A stretch of DNA of 64,000 nucleotides from an uncultured Christensenellaceae bacterium (lineage in GTDB: Bacteria; Bacillota; Clostridia; Christensenellales; UBA3700): contig CALWHJ010000009.1 in NCBI GenBank assembly GCA_944380355.1, positions 1 through 64,000 on the forward strand, read 5' to 3'. Shown here in pieces: positions 25,718-36,700 of this stretch; position 1 is the first letter of the stretch, and each line of letters starts with the position of its first letter. The position numbers and the translations under genes are program-made. A model generated the notes under the pieces. That model made no database searches, was not told the origin of the DNA, and worked only from the letters and a program-made list of their open reading frames with translations.

Positions 25718-27352
25718 ATGCAAGAAGATATAAAAACCGCTGTACAAGAGAATTTGCAAGCAAAGTCCGCGGATAAAATGGGCACTATGCCTGTCAATAA
25801 ACTTATAATCACTATGGCACTTCCCATGATTGTGTCAATGCTCGTCCAGGCGATGTACAACATAGTCGATTCGATATTCGTCGCGGGCGTATCGTACAAC
25901 GCTTTTACTGCGTTGTCGCTTGCTTTTCCTTGGCAAAATCTGATGATTGCCGTGGCGGTCGGTACGGGCGTAGGCGTCAACGCTTTGCTGTCAAAGAGCT
26001 TAGGCGAAGGCAATTACGAAAGAGCCAACAGAGTTGCGGGCAACAGTATAGTGCTGGCGATATTGTCCTCCCTCGTGTTTGTTATACTTGGCTTCACTGC
26101 AAGCGAAGTCTTCTTTGAGTTTCAGGTCAAATTCTCCCAAGGCATAGCTAAGGAAGCTGTTGACGAAGTTATTGCGGCCGGCAAAGAGTATATCAGTATT
26201 TGCTCAATTCTCTCTATCGGCATATTTATGCAGGTGTGTTTTGAAAGACTCTTGCAAGCTACGGGAAAGACAAAATTCGTAATGATATCTCAGATGGCAG
26301 GCGCGATTACCAACATAGTGCTTGACTATGTGTTTATCAAGATTTGCGGCTGGGGAGTTGCAGGCGCGGCTTACGCTACCGTAATAGGTCAATGTTTAGG
26401 TGCGGCTATGGCGGCAATTTTCTGCGTAAGATTCAACAAGGATATTCATTTCCATATCAAATATCTCAAGTTGTCGGGCAAGGTATTGTCGGCAGTATAT
26501 AAGGTAGGCGTGCCGTCTATCATAATGTCTGCGATAGGCTCGCTGATGGTATTTTTGATGAATCTGATACTCATACGTTTTGAGGGTGTGGGTATGGATG
26601 CGGTAACGATATTCGGCGTTTACTTCAAGCTAATGAGTATGGTGTTTATGCCCGTATTCGGACTCAACAACGGTATAGTGCCTATTATCGCGTATAACTT
26701 CGGTGCAAAACTGCACGAGAGAATAAAGAAAACTACTGATTTATCGTTGATATACGCTACGGCAATTATGGCAATAGGATTTTTGATAATGCAGATAGAG
26801 CCGTCCTCACTCATACTTTTGATGCTCAATAACTTCTCTTTGAAAAACGTAACTCCCGAAATGCAGACTCTTGTGGACAGCATAGGAATATCGGCATTCA
26901 GAGTAATGAGTATATCGTGGCTGTTTGCGGGAGCGAGCATTGTGTGCAGCTCGGTAATACAGGCGGTAGGCAAGGGCGTAATGTCGCTTATGATATCTCT
27001 TCTGCGACAGCTTATAGTACTTTTGCCAGTGGCATACTTCTTGTCCTTGACGGGCAATCTCAACGCCGTATGGTGGTCTTTCCCTATCGCGGAAGTTGTC
27101 GCGCTTATCGTAAGCGTAATTTTCCTCGGCTTAACGATAAAGTTTATAAAGAGATATACCGAGAGCGTAAAAGACGTTGCGCTCTATGCGAACACAGCGG
27201 ATAGCAAGAAGATTGAAAATACAGAGGCGCAAACAACTCGAGAAGAAAACTCGCAAACAGAAATCTTGCAAGACGAAAAAGAGAATTCGCAAGAGAGGCA
27301 AGTTGAGATTTTCACTCAGCCTTTAGATACAGGAAAAGAAAACAAGGCTTAA
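25718..27352 (+). CDS. MATE-family multidrug/sodium antiporter
   Basis: A 544-residue inner-membrane exporter with about twelve hydrophobic segments in two similar halves. PMIVSMLVQAMYNIVDSIFV near 35 is the typical first helix, and VGTGVGVNALLSKSLGEGN near 78 the conserved loop. The second half begins near 260 with VGVPSIIMSAIGS. The last 70 residues form an unusual hydrophilic tail rich in Glu, Gln, Asn and Thr (from KDVALYANTADS on), probably cytosolic. Substrates of this family are cationic drugs or metabolites; none can be assigned. Ribosome site GAGGA. Confidence 0.93.
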   Translation: MQEDIKTAVQENLQAKSADKMGTMPVNKLIITMALPMIVSMLVQAMYNIVDSIFVAGVSYNAFTALSLAFPWQNLMIAVAVGTGVGVNALLSKSLGEGNYERANRVAGNSIVLAILSSLVFVILGFTASEVFFEFQVKFSQGIAKEAVDEVIAAGKEYISICSILSIGIFMQVCFERLLQATGKTKFVMISQMAGAITNIVLDYVFIKICGWGVAGAAYATVIGQCLGAAMAAIFCVRFNKDIHFHIKYLKLSGKVLSAVYKVGVPSIIMSAIGSLMVFLMNLILIRFEGVGMDAVTIFGVYFKLMSMVFMPVFGLNNGIVPIIAYNFGAKLHERIKKTTDLSLIYATAIMAIGFLIMQIEPSSLILLMLNNFSLKNVTPEMQTLVDSIGISAFRVMSISWLFAGASIVCSSVIQAVGKGVMSLMISLLRQLIVLLPVAYFLSLTGNLNAVWWSFPIAEVVALIVSVIFLGLTIKFIKRYTESVKDVALYANTADSKKIENTEAQTTREENSQTEILQDEKENSQERQVEIFTQPLDTGKENKA

Positions 27353-27402
27353 AGAGTTATCGGTGCAACTTTTGAGTGCGGACAGGTAATAATAAAAAAG
27401 TA

Positions 27403-27431
27403 TTGTTAAAATTCAAAAGGTGTGCTACAAT
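27403..27431 (+). promoter_or_regulatory. Promoter predicted to give a leaderless mRNA
   Basis: TTGTTA at 27403-27408, 17-bp spacer, TACAAT at 27426-27431. The ATG at 27438 begins seven positions past the end of the -10 box, where transcription should start. The only AGGTG lies within the spacer and would not be transcribed. Confidence 0.65.
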
Positions 27432-27437
27432 AAATCT

Positions 27438-27770
27438 ATGGAAAAAGAGAAAAAAGACTTTTTGCTTTATCAATGGCTGTTTTTTATACCTTTCAGCGTG
27501 CTGGCAATGCTAGGCGGACTGATAGTGAGTATTATCGCGCTCTTTCTTTTCATTTGCGGAGCGAAGTATGTTGTGGCAAGCTTTATGCTCGAGAAAAGTC
27601 AGATTTTCCCCGCCGTGGTAATGACCTTGACTACGCTTGCAGTCGTCGCGGTGCTAGTCTTTTCGGTAGTGCTTTTGATAAAGAAATATATCAAAGCCGT
27701 AGACAACTTCAAAGAGGAAAAGAAAGCAATTTTTGAAAACAATAGCACTTCGGACGATAATCAAAATTAA
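27438..27770 (+). CDS. Small two-helix membrane protein of unknown function
   Basis: 110 residues with two hydrophobic segments at about 13-45 and 58-85 and a charged, Lys/Asn-rich tail. I do not recognise the family. I use the ATG at 27438; a GTG 18 bases upstream overlaps the promoter. No ribosome site is available in the predicted transcript, so it may be translated leaderless. It could be a late partner of the MATE exporter, but it has its own promoter. Confidence 0.7.
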   Translation: MEKEKKDFLLYQWLFFIPFSVLAMLGGLIVSIIALFLFICGAKYVVASFMLEKSQIFPAVVMTLTTLAVVAVLVFSVVLLIKKYIKAVDNFKEEKKAIFENNSTSDDNQN

Positions 27771-27792
27771 AAATATAAAAAATAAACAAAAC

Positions 27793-27817
27793 AAGCCGAC
27801 CGCAAAGGTCGGCTTTT
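27793..27817 (+). terminator. Terminator, GC-rich stem
   Basis: AAGCCGACC, loop GCAAA, GGTCGGCTT, then TTCAT. It separates the plus-strand gene at 27438 from the convergent minus-strand ispDF unit. Confidence 0.75.
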
Positions 27818-27830
27818 CATATTATACAAA

Positions 27831-27996
27831 AAGTTTCGCACGAGCATAAAAAAGTAAGCCTTATTTCCAAAATTTTAATATCAAGTTTCGCACGACCGCA
27901 GAGATTAGTGCAGATATTTTAGCTTGTTAAAGAGAGTTAGCGAAAATATATACTACTTTCGCGCGACCGCGTAGAGTGGTGTAGAGTTTGTCTTTT
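27831..27996 (+). repeat. Three degenerate copies of a TTTCGC(A/G)CGA repeat
   Basis: The 305-base gap 27771-28075 contains no gene. Copies start at 27831 (AAGTTTCGCACGAGC), 27883 (AAGTTTCGCACGACCGCAGAG) and 27954 (TACTTTCGCGCGACCGCGTAG). Copies 2 and 3 share similarity over about 35 bases, continuing into GTGCAGA/GTGTAGA. Spacings are 52 and 71 bases. Nothing known explains them. Confidence 0.55.
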
Positions 27997-28088
27997 CCAG
28001 ACCGAGCGCGACAGGCGCATACTTTGCGTATGTAACTGAGCGCGGGCATCGCAGACAAAGGCAAAATATGCGCCGCTATACGCGGTCG
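27964..28088. other. Nested inverted repeats, candidate structured RNA or element end
   Basis: Three nested exact inverted repeats are visible: CGACCGCGTA (27964) with TACGCGGTCG (28079), TTTGTCT (27987) with AGACAAA (28053), and GGCGCATA (28014) with TATGCGCC (28067). The last two cross each other, so they could be alternative pairings. A local CATAC/GTATG hairpin lies at 28017-28032. The right arm of the outer pair covers the last codons and stop of ispDF. It could be the 3' UTR structure of ispDF on the minus strand, or a small non-coding element inserted there. Confidence 0.45.
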
Positions 28089-29212
28089 GTCAACACAGCA
28101 ACAGCAGAAACTGAAACCCCCTCCTCGCGACCGACAATCCCTAACTTCTCTGTCGTCGTCGCGGATATACTCACGCTGTCCTCGTCTACTTCCATTATAT
28201 CCGCTAAGTTTTTCTGTATAGCGGGGATATAAGGCGAGAGTTTAGGCTTTTGCGCCATAATCACGGCGGTTACGCTGCGTACTTTAAGAGAGTGCGATTT
28301 GACGAGTTTGATTACTTCTTTGAGAAGAATTACACTGCTTATATCCTTGTACTTATCGTCGGTATCGGGAAAGAGCACGCCTATATCCCTCTCGTGCATA
28401 GCTGAGAGTATGGCGTCCATAATCGCATGAATAAGCACGTCTCCGTCGCTGTGCGCGATAAGTCCTTTCGTATGCGGTATATCTATGCCGCCGAGTATGA
28501 GTTTTCTGCCTTCGCCCAGACGGTGCGTATCCCAGCCGTTGCCCACGAGCACGCCGCCCGTGATTGCCTTGCAGTCTTCGGGGGTAGTTACCTTTATATT
28601 AGCGGGCGAGCCGAGTGTGAGATGCACGGGTTTTGAGAGAAAAGTTTCGTACAAGGTCGCGTCGTCCGTAAAGTCTTTGCCATCTGCTAGTGCGTAGGCG
28701 CGTTTTAATACTTTAGTAGGGAAGATTTGCGGCGTTTGAATTTTGACTATCGCGGTGCGGTCAACGGGGCGCGATGAGATGATATTGCCGTTTTCGGAAT
28801 TTATCTCTCTAAGGCTGTCCGTACTGGGCGTGTAAAGCACGCTCGTGCCGTATTCGATAGCGTCGCGCATACCGTCCTCGAGACATTTGCGGGGCAGAAA
28901 AGCCCTTGCACCGTCGTGGACTATCACGTATTCGTTGTCGGCATATTTAAGAGCGTTAGCGATTGATTGCGTGCGCGTTGCTCCTCCTTCGCAGAGCACT
29001 ATTCTCTTATGCTCGTCTTTATATCGCGATACGATAGAGTAGTCGTCCTTGTTGTAGGCAATGATTATCTTGTCTATATTTTCGTGATAAAAGAGGGTAA
29101 GAGTCTTTTGTAAAAGCGTCATGCCGCCTATATCCAAAAGCAGTTTGTTGTAGCCGAGATTGCATCTAGACCCGCTGCCTCCGCACGCTAAAATCACGTC
29201 GAATTTACTCAT
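28076..29212 (-). CDS. ispDF: Bifunctional IspD-IspF (MEP isoprenoid pathway)
   Basis: A 378-residue fusion of two non-consecutive MEP-pathway enzymes. Residues 1-220 are the IspD cytidylyltransferase, starting FDVILACGGSGSRC, with VHDGARAF near 97 and DRTAIVKIQTPQIF near 150. Residues 222-378 are IspF (MECDP synthase), with GNGWDTHRLGEG supplying metal-binding Asp and His, HSDGDVLIHAIMDAI near 260 and ATTTEKLGIVGREEG near 351. It makes isopentenyl precursors in the cytosol. The start overlaps rqcP by eight bases. Its stop lies within an inverted repeat. Confidence 0.96.
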   Translation of the reverse strand: MSKFDVILACGGSGSRCNLGYNKLLLDIGGMTLLQKTLTLFYHENIDKIIIAYNKDDYSIVSRYKDEHKRIVLCEGGATRTQSIANALKYADNEYVIVHDGARAFLPRKCLEDGMRDAIEYGTSVLYTPSTDSLREINSENGNIISSRPVDRTAIVKIQTPQIFPTKVLKRAYALADGKDFTDDATLYETFLSKPVHLTLGSPANIKVTTPEDCKAITGGVLVGNGWDTHRLGEGRKLILGGIDIPHTKGLIAHSDGDVLIHAIMDAILSAMHERDIGVLFPDTDDKYKDISSVILLKEVIKLVKSHSLKVRSVTAVIMAQKPKLSPYIPAIQKNLADIMEVDEDSVSISATTTEKLGIVGREEGVSVSAVAVLTDRV

Positions 29213-29450
29213 TTATCACCTCGTACATATCCTGACATTCTTGTTTTTTGACGGTTTCTTTGACATCTAAAATTCTGAAAGAAAACTGTTTGTCGCCAAA
29301 GAAAAGCACTACTACGTCGCCTTCTTTTACCTGCGTGCCGGCTTTAGCGGGACGGCCGTTTATCTGCACTCTTCCCGTATCGCAAGCTTCGTTGGCTACG
29401 GTACGGCGTTTGATTATTCTCGAAACTTTCAAAAATTTGTCCAATCTCAT
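29205..29450 (-). CDS. rqcP: S4-domain RNA-binding protein RqcP (YabO/Hsp15 type)
   Basis: 81 residues, nearly all one S4 RNA-binding domain: RLDKFLKVSRIIKRRTVA, then GRVQINGRPAKAG and VKEGDVVVLFFG. In Bacillus this protein, with RqcH, extends stalled nascent chains with alanine tails on the 50S subunit. The Hsp15-like heat-shock protein is a near relative. It is the first gene of a two-gene minus-strand unit with ispDF, overlapping it by eight bases. An AAGGA ribosome site lies upstream on the minus strand. Confidence 0.88.
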   Translation of the reverse strand: MRLDKFLKVSRIIKRRTVANEACDTGRVQINGRPAKAGTQVKEGDVVVLFFGDKQFSFRILDVKETVKKQECQDMYEVINE

Positions 29451-29799
29451 ATTCTTTTTTTAAAATCCTTATTTAATAAATATTTCAGGCACAATAGGGT
29501 GTTTTTTAAGTATATATAAAAGGATTTATTAAATATTTTCCTAATATATATGCGTGCGCCCGTGTCAGGCGTATATATGCACGTATACGTGTGCGCCATT
29601 AATTATTATATCAAATATATTTTATCAGTACAATACTTTATAAAAAATATGGCTGAAAATGAGTATAAAATTTTTACAAACTCATTGATATATTATAAAA
29701 ACTTCCATATAAATCAAACATTTTTACAAGAAAAATTTTCCTTTTCCCGATAGCTTTTCCGTGCACACGAAAAATTTATATTTTTTTATTAATATTTGT
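29451..29799. other. AT-rich intergenic region with a GC-rich palindrome
   Basis: No supported gene. It separates divergently transcribed rqcP and rpoB. A short GC-rich island at 29551-29597 contains the perfect 12-bp palindrome CACGTATACGTG (29580-29591) within a larger GGCG...CGCC hairpin at 29568-29597. The rest is A/T runs. Possible roles are protein binding or RNA structure in an rqcP leader; nothing more can be said. Confidence 0.4.
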
Positions 29800-29828
29800 T
29801 TGACAAGACTTGCCCTTTTTGTTACAAT
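29800..29828 (+). promoter_or_regulatory. Promoter of rpoBC
   Basis: TTGACA at 29800-29805, 17-bp spacer, TACAAT at 29823-29828. A leader of about 105 bases follows, containing a GCCGAAA...TTTCGGC pairing that could serve attenuation or stability. Confidence 0.75.
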
Positions 29829-29939
29829 CTATAATTGTATGATTATGTAAAATGCCGAAATAGCCTTAAAAGCCTTAGGGAGATCGTGTTTTTCGGCTGT
29901 ATTCATCTAATCTTCGAAAATTTTTAAGGAGGGTATGAT

Positions 29940-32900
29940 ATGCCTCAAAGAACTCATAAAGTCAGATACGGCAACGTAGAGCGCGAGTGCTTTTCCAAAA
30001 TCAAAGAGCCGCTCGAAATTCCTTATTTGATTGAACTTCAGAAAGAATCTTACAAGCAATTCATCACGACGGGTATTCAAGAAGTCCTCGACGACTTTTC
30101 TCCCGTATGCGACAGAGGCGGAAGATTCGACTTGTATTACCTTGGTTTCAAGCTCGACGACGAAGTCAAGTACAGCATCAAGGAATGCAAAGACCGCGAT
30201 ACGACTTATGCACGTGCTCTGCGCGTTAAGGTAAGACTCGTCCGCAAATCAACCGGCGAAATTACCGAAGAGGACGTATTTATGGGCGAATTGCCTATCA
30301 TTACGGACAACGGCTCTTTCATCATCAACGGTGCAGAGAGAGTTATCGTCAGCCAGTTGGTAAGATGTCCCGGTGTTTACAGCACGGGTGAAATGGACAA
30401 GTCCGGCGTAGAGAGATTCGAGACGGTTGTAAGACCTAACAGAGGCGCGTGGTTGGAATTCAAACAGGATACCAACGGCGTACTTTGGGTCAACGTTGAC
30501 CGTAACCGTAAAGTGCTTGCTACCGTATTGCTACGTTCGCTCGGTTTCGGCACCAACGAAGAAATCGTTGAGTTGTTCGGCGGCGACGAGATTATCGCAA
30601 ACACTCTCGCAAAGGACAACACCAAATCCAAAGAGGAAGCGATGGTCGAGCTCTACAAGCGTCTGCGTCCCGGTGAAGTTCCTTCTTCCGAGGGTATCTC
30701 CCAGCTTATAGACGGAATTTTCTTCGACGAGCACAAGTACAACCTTATGCGCGTCGGCAGATATAAGCTCAACAAAAAACTCTGCCTTGCTACGAGAATT
30801 ACGGGACAGACTCTCACGAGAGACGTCGTAAACCAAGAGACGGGCGAAGTTTTTGCAAGTGCGGGCGAAGTAGTTGACGAAGCTACCGCTATGCAAATCC
30901 AGAATGCGGGTATCAACGAAGTTTTCGTCGCTAAGAAAGACGGCGAATTCAAGATAATCGGCAACAACACCGTTGACCTCGCTACTTTCGACAAGGCTAC
31001 GGGCAAGTGGTCTGGTTACGTAGACTGCGACCCCAAGGAGCTTGGCATCAAAGAGAGAGTATACTATCCCGTCCTCAAGAAGATGATGGAAGAATATCCT
31101 ACGCTCGAAGAGCTTAAAGAAGCTATTCAGAAGCCCGTCAACAGAGACAGCCTCGTTATCAAGCACATCACTATCGACGATATCGTATCTTCCGTTTGCT
31201 ACAACGTAGGTCTTTCTTCCGGTTTCGGCGAAAAGGACAATATCGACCACCTTGCCAACAGAAGAATATGCTCGGTAGGCGAGTTGCTCCAGAATCAGTT
31301 CAGAATAGGTCTTTCCCGTCTCGACAGAGGTATCAAGGAAAAGATGGCTATCATGCAGGACGAGGGCGACCTCAAGGCTCAGTCCTTCATAAATATCAAA
31401 CCCGTTACGGCGGCAATCAAGGAATTCTTCTGTTCCTCGCAGTTGTCGCAGTTTATGGACCACCACAACCCTATCGCGGAGCTTACTCACAAGCGTAAAC
31501 TTTCCGCACTCGGTCCCGGCGGTCTTAACAGAGAAAGAGCTTCCTTCGAAGTCCGTGACATACACCATACTCACTACGGTCGTATGTGTCCTATCGAGAC
31601 TCCTGAAGGTCAGAACATCGGTCTTATCTCCTCGCTCGCTACTTATGCGAGAGTCAACGAATACGGTTTTATCGAAGCTCCTTACCGCAAGGTAGACAAG
31701 GTAAGACATATCGTTACCGACGAGGTTGAGTACTTGCAGGCAGACGAGGAAGACAAGTACATCGTCGCTCAGGCAAACGCTCAACTCAACGAGGACGGCT
31801 CTTTCGCTACCCCTCGTGTTACTTGCCGTTACAAGGCGGACATAAGAGAATTCGACGCAGACAAGGTAGACTACATGGACGTATCTCCTAAACAGCTCGT
31901 ATCCGTTGCTGCGGCTCTTATTCCTTTCCTCGAGAACGACGATACGGCGCGTGCTCTGATGGGTTCTAACATGCAGCGTCAGGCAGTACCTCTTTTGAGA
32001 CCTGAATCCCCCCTTATCGGTACGGGTATCGAACACAAGATTGCATACGACTCGGGCGTTATGGTAATCGCTAAAAACGACGGCGTTGTAGAAAACATTT
32101 CTTCGAGCGTAATCACCGTCAGATGCGACGACGGCAGTCTCGATACTTACAATTTGCAGAAGTTCGAGCGTTCCAACGCAGGTACCTGTATAGTTCAGAA
32201 GCCTATCGTCAACAAGGGCGACAAGGTATTGAAGGGTATGGTACTCGCAGACGGTCCTTCTACCTGCAACGGTGAATTGTCCCTCGGCAGAAACATTCTC
32301 ATAGGCTATATGTCCTGGGAAGGTTACAACTACGAGGACGCTATACTTATCAACGAAGACCTCGTTAAGGACGACGTATTCACGTCTATCCATATCGAAG
32401 AATACGAAATCGAGAGCAGAGATACAAAGCTCGGCGAAGAACAGATTACGAGAGATATCCCCAACCTCGGCGACGACGTACTCAAGTACCTCGACGAAGA
32501 CGGTATCATTATCCCCGGTGCGGAAGTACACAGCGGCGATATTCTCGTCGGCAGAGTAACCCCTAAGGGCGAAACCGAACTCACCCCCGAAGAGAGACTT
32601 TTGAGAGCAATCTTCGGCGAGAAGTCGAGAGAAGTCAGAGACACGTCTTTGAGATTGCCTCACGGTCAGTCGGGTATCGTAGTAGACGTAAAAGTCTTCA
32701 CCAAAGAAAACAGCAAGGAGCTATCTCCCGGCGTTAGCAAACTCGTAAGAGTTTATATTGCGCAGAAGCGTAAAATCGGCGTCGGCGACAAGATGTCCGG
32801 TCGTCACGGTAACAAGGGCGTCGTATCCAGAGTTTTGCCTCGTGAGGATATGCCTTTTATGCCCGACGGTACTCCTTTGCAAATCGTGCTCAACCCCTTG

Positions 32901-33692
32901 GGCGTTCCTTCGCGTATGAATATCGGTCAGGTATTGGAAGTGCACTTGGGTCTCGTGGCTAAAGCGTGCGGCTGGCACATCTCAACCCCCGTATTCGACG
33001 GAGCTACCGAAGCTGACATAAAAGAACTTTTGAGAGAAAACGGTTTGCCCGAAAACGGTAAAATCGAACTTTACGACGGCAGAACGGGCGAGAAGTTTGA
33101 AAATCCCGTTACGGTCGGATATATGTATATGCTCAAGCTGTGCCACCTCGTAGACGAAAAGATTCACGCAAGATCTACAGGTCCTTACAGCCTTGTTACC
33201 CAGCAGCCTCTCGGCGGTAAAGCTCAATTCGGCGGACAGCGTTTCGGTGAAATGGAAGTTTGGGCACTCGAGGCTTACGGTGCGGCAAACATTTTGCAGG
33301 AAATCCTTACCGTCAAGTCGGACGACGTAGTCGGAAGAGTAAAAACTTACGAATCAATCGTAAAGGGTACTCCTATCACCGAGCCCGGCACGCCTGAGTC
33401 CTTCAAAGTATTGATAAAAGAATTCCAGGCACTCGGTCTTGACGTCAAGGTGCTCAACGAGAACAAAGAGGAAATCGGTCTCAGAGAGATGGTCGACGAC
33501 GACGGCGACTACTTCGAAGAGAAAGAGACGACCCCCGACAAGGAAGTCGATATATTCGATATCGGCGACAACAACGATATCTTCAGTTTCGATAGCGGTA
33601 ATCCTTTTGCGGATAATTCCGATTCTCCCGACGAGGGCGACGACGAAGATATGTTCAGCTTGAACAATATGTTCAACGACGACGAGAACTAA
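29940..33692 (+). CDS. rpoB: RNA polymerase beta subunit
   Basis: 1250 residues. The rifampicin-binding cluster reads [20 protein letters not shown] and continues KLSALGPGG; the key Asp, His and Ser positions carry sensitive-type residues. [32 protein letters not shown]-type blocks and the C-terminal [13 protein letters not shown] are conserved. The last 60 residues are a strongly acidic tail rich in Asp, longer than in Bacillus RpoB. The start has a clear AAGGAGGG ribosome site. It is followed by rpoC after 11 bases. Unlike the common order, rplJL do not lie upstream. Confidence 0.99.
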   Translation: MPQRTHKVRYGNVERECFSKIKEPLEIPYLIELQKESYKQFITTGIQEVLDDFSPVCDRGGRFDLYYLGFKLDDEVKYSIKECKDRDTTYARALRVKVRLVRKSTGEITEEDVFMGELPIITDNGSFIINGAERVIVSQLVRCPGVYSTGEMDKSGVERFETVVRPNRGAWLEFKQDTNGVLWVNVDRNRKVLATVLLRSLGFGTNEEIVELFGGDEIIANTLAKDNTKSKEEAMVELYKRLRPGEVPSSEGISQLIDGIFFDEHKYNLMRVGRYKLNKKLCLATRITGQTLTRDVVNQETGEVFASAGEVVDEATAMQIQNAGINEVFVAKKDGEFKIIGNNTVDLATFDKATGKWSGYVDCDPKELGIKERVYYPVLKKMMEEYPTLEELKEAIQKPVNRDSLVIKHITIDDIVSSVCYNVGLSSGFGEKDNIDHLANRRICSVGELLQNQFRIGLSRLDRGIKEKMAIMQDEGDLKAQSFINIKPVTAAIKEFFCSSQLSQFMDHHNPIAELTHKRKLSALGPGGLNRERASFEVRDIHHTHYGRMCPIETPEGQNIGLISSLATYARVNEYGFIEAPYRKVDKVRHIVTDEVEYLQADEEDKYIVAQANAQLNEDGSFATPRVTCRYKADIREFDADKVDYMDVSPKQLVSVAAALIPFLENDDTARALMGSNMQRQAVPLLRPESPLIGTGIEHKIAYDSGVMVIAKNDGVVENISSSVITVRCDDGSLDTYNLQKFERSNAGTCIVQKPIVNKGDKVLKGMVLADGPSTCNGELSLGRNILIGYMSWEGYNYEDAILINEDLVKDDVFTSIHIEEYEIESRDTKLGEEQITRDIPNLGDDVLKYLDEDGIIIPGAEVHSGDILVGRVTPKGETELTPEERLLRAIFGEKSREVRDTSLRLPHGQSGIVVDVKVFTKENSKELSPGVSKLVRVYIAQKRKIGVGDKMSGRHGNKGVVSRVLPREDMPFMPDGTPLQIVLNPLGVPSRMNIGQVLEVHLGLVAKACGWHISTPVFDGATEADIKELLRENGLPENGKIELYDGRTGEKFENPVTVGYMYMLKLCHLVDEKIHARSTGPYSLVTQQPLGGKAQFGGQRFGEMEVWALEAYGAANILQEILTVKSDDVVGRVKTYESIVKGTPITEPGTPESFKVLIKEFQALGLDVKVLNENKEEIGLREMVDDDGDYFEEKETTPDKEVDIFDIGDNNDIFSFDSGNPFADNSDSPDEGDDEDMFSLNNMFNDDEN

Positions 33693-33703
33693 GGAGGTGC
33701 GAT

Positions 33704-36700
33704 ATGTCAGAAGTAAATAATTTCGATTCAATACAGATAGGTGTTGCCTCTCCTGAAAAAATCAGGTCGTGGTCGCACGGCGAAGTGCTTAAATCAGAAA
33801 CAATCAATTACAGAACGCAAAAGCCCGAAAAAGACGGCTTGTTCTGCGAAAAAATATTCGGACCTACCAAGGACTGGGAATGTCACTGCGGTAAGTATAA
33901 GCGCATCAGATATAAGGGCGTTATATGCGACAAGTGCGGTGTAGAAGTTACCAAAGCCAAGGTAAGACGTGAGAGAATGGGTCACATCGAGTTGGCTGCT
34001 CCCGTATCTCATATTTGGTACTATAAGGGCGTGCCTTCCAGAATAAGCGTAGTACTCGATATGCCTCCCAAGGACGTTGACGCGGTACTGTACTTCAATA
34101 AGTTTATCGTGCTCGACCCCGGTAATACCGAATTCAAGAAAAAGGACGTAGTAGTCGACCAAGACTACGAAAAGGCTATCAAAAAGGCTTACGAGGATAT
34201 GGGCAAGGACCCCGAAAGCGTGGTTATTCCCGAGGACCTCGGCTCTTACAGAGTAGGTATGGGCGCGGAAGCAATCAAAGAATTGCTCAGCCAAATCGAC
34301 CTCGAAAAAGAAGCTGCAGATCTTAAGGCTATCGTAGCAGAGAGCACGGACAAAGCCAACAATCAGAAGAGAATCAAGGCTGTAAAGCGTCTCGATATCA
34401 TCGAAGCTTTCAGACTCAGCAACACTCGTCCCGAGTGGATGATTCTCGACGTGCTTCCCGTACTTCCTCCCGAACTCAGACCTATGGTTCCCCTCGACGG
34501 CGGAAGATATGCTGCGTCCGACCTTAACGATTTGTATCGTAGAGTTATCAACAGAAACAACAGACTTAAAAAGCTCATCGAAATGGGCTCTCCCGAAATA
34601 ATCGTCCGCAACGAAAAGAGAATGCTTCAAGACGCCGTAGACGCTTTGATTGACAACGGCAGAAGAGGTAAAGCCGTTACGGGCGCAGGCAACAGAGAAC
34701 TCAAATCTTTGACGGGACTCCTCAAAGGTAAGCAGGGTCGTTTCCGTCAGAACTTGCTCGGTAAGCGTGTCGACTATTCCGGTCGTTCGGTTATCGTCGT
34801 AGGTCCTGAACTCAAGATGTACCAGTGCGGTATTCCTAAGGAAATGGCTATCGAGCTCTTCAAGCCTTTCGTAATGAAAAAGCTCGTAGAGAAAGGTACT
34901 TGCCTCAATATCAAGAGCGCAAAGAAAGTTATCGAAAGAGCGCAGGACGATGCGGTTTGGGATATCCTCGAAGAGGTTATCAAGGACCACCCCGTACTCC
35001 TCAACCGTGCTCCTTCCTTGCACAGACTTTCCATTCAGGCATTCGAGCCCGTACTCGTAGAAGGCAGAGCTATCAAGTTGCACCCTCTCGTATGTACAGC
35101 GTTTAACGCAGACTTTGACGGTGACCAGATGGCTGTGCACGTACCTCTTTCCATAGAGGCAAGAACGGAAGCGAGATTCCTGATGCTCTCTACCAACAAT
35201 ATCCTCAAGCTGAGCGACGGTAAGCCTGTCGTATCTCCTACGCAGGATATGGTCATCGGTTCGTACTATCTCACCATCGAGAGAGAGGGCGGCAAGGGCG
35301 AAGGCAGATACTTCAGAAATCCCGAAGAAGCTATGATGGCTTATCAGGACGGACAGATATCTCTCCAGTCCAAAGTATTCATCAGAGTTGAAAAGGTTAT
35401 CGACGGAGTCAAGTACTCCAAGAAACTTCATACGACTATCGGACGCGTTATCTTCAACGGCGCAATCCCTCAGGATTTGCACTTTGTGCCCAGAGATACC
35501 CCCGAACAACAGCTCGACCTCGAAATCGACACAGTTGTCGACAAGAAGATGCTCTCCAAGATAGTTGACGCTTGCTTTAAGTACAAGGGCGCAACCGAGA
35601 CTTCCATAATCCTCGACAAGATTAAGGCTCAGGGTTACAAGTATTCTACGGTCGGCGCGATTACCGCGAGCGTATTCGATATGCACGTTCCTCCCAAGAA
35701 GAAGGAAATCATCGCTAAGGCTGACGAGGACGTAGTTTCTATCGAAAAGCAGTTCAAGAAAGGACGTTTGAGCGAAGAAGACAGATACAACCAGACCGTA
35801 AAGGTATGGCAACAGGCTATCAAGGACATCAACGTCGAATTGCAGAAGGGACTTGACAAGTTCAACCCTATCTGGATGATGGCAAACTCCGGTGCGCGTG
35901 GTAGTATGACGCAGATATCGCAGTTGTGCGGTATGAAAGGTCTGGTCGCAGACCCTTCGGGTAAAACCATAGAATTGCCTATCAAGGCGTCTTTGCGTGA
36001 GGGCTTGAGCGTACTCGAATACTTCATTTCCTCGCACGGCGGACGTAAGGGTATGGCAGATACCGCTCTTAAGACTGCAGACTCAGGTTATATGACCCGT
36101 CGTCTCGTAGACGTAGCTCAGGAAGTAATCGTTGACGATATCGATTGCGGCGACACCAGAGGTATTGTAATCGAACTCGCTGACGACCCCAAGAAACAGG
36201 ACGAACTCGTCAAAGAATTTATCGAGCGTATCGACGGAAGATACGTTATGGAAGACGTACTCGACGGAGAAGGCAACGTTATCATCGAAAAGGATACGAT
36301 GTGCTCCCAGGAGCAAGCTAAGGCTATTGCTGAGGCAGGCGTAAAGAAAGTCAAGATAAGAAGTATTCTTATGTGTAAGTCTCCCAGAGGCGTATGCTCC
36401 AAGTGTTACGGTAAGAATATGGCATCCGGCAATTCCGTAAAACTCGGTGAAGCCGTAGGTATCATAGCTGCTCAGTCAATCGGTGAACCCGGTACTCAGC
36501 TTACGATGAGAACCTTCCACACCGGCGGTGTAGCTCTCTCGGGCGATATCACCAACGGTCTGCCCAGAGTAGAGGAATTGTTTGAAGCAAGACGTCCTAA
36601 GGGTCAGGCTCTCGTAGCAGATATCGCAGGTACGGTTGCTATCGACGACGCTAAGAAGATTTTGACTATTACTCCCGCTAAGGGCGACAAGGTAGAATAC

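Noticed and set aside
27985-28063. TTTGTCT...AGACAAA pair considered as an integron attC site
   Set aside because: The R-box sequences (GTTRRRY/RYYYAAC) are absent and there is no integrase or cassette array nearby.
28076-29212. Possible mis-joined ispD and ispF genes
   Set aside because: The frame is continuous and the linker has normal length; IspDF fusions are a known natural form.
29550-29753. 67-codon open frame before rpoB
   Set aside because: No ribosome site, runs through the palindrome and AT-rich intergenic sequence, and its composition is unlike the real genes.
30531-32663. Very long open frame on the minus strand opposite rpoB (about 710 codons), and similar ones opposite rpoC, glnS and fusA
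   Set aside because: They mirror the codon bias of the plus-strand genes, lack ribosome sites and show no known domain; they are antisense shadows.
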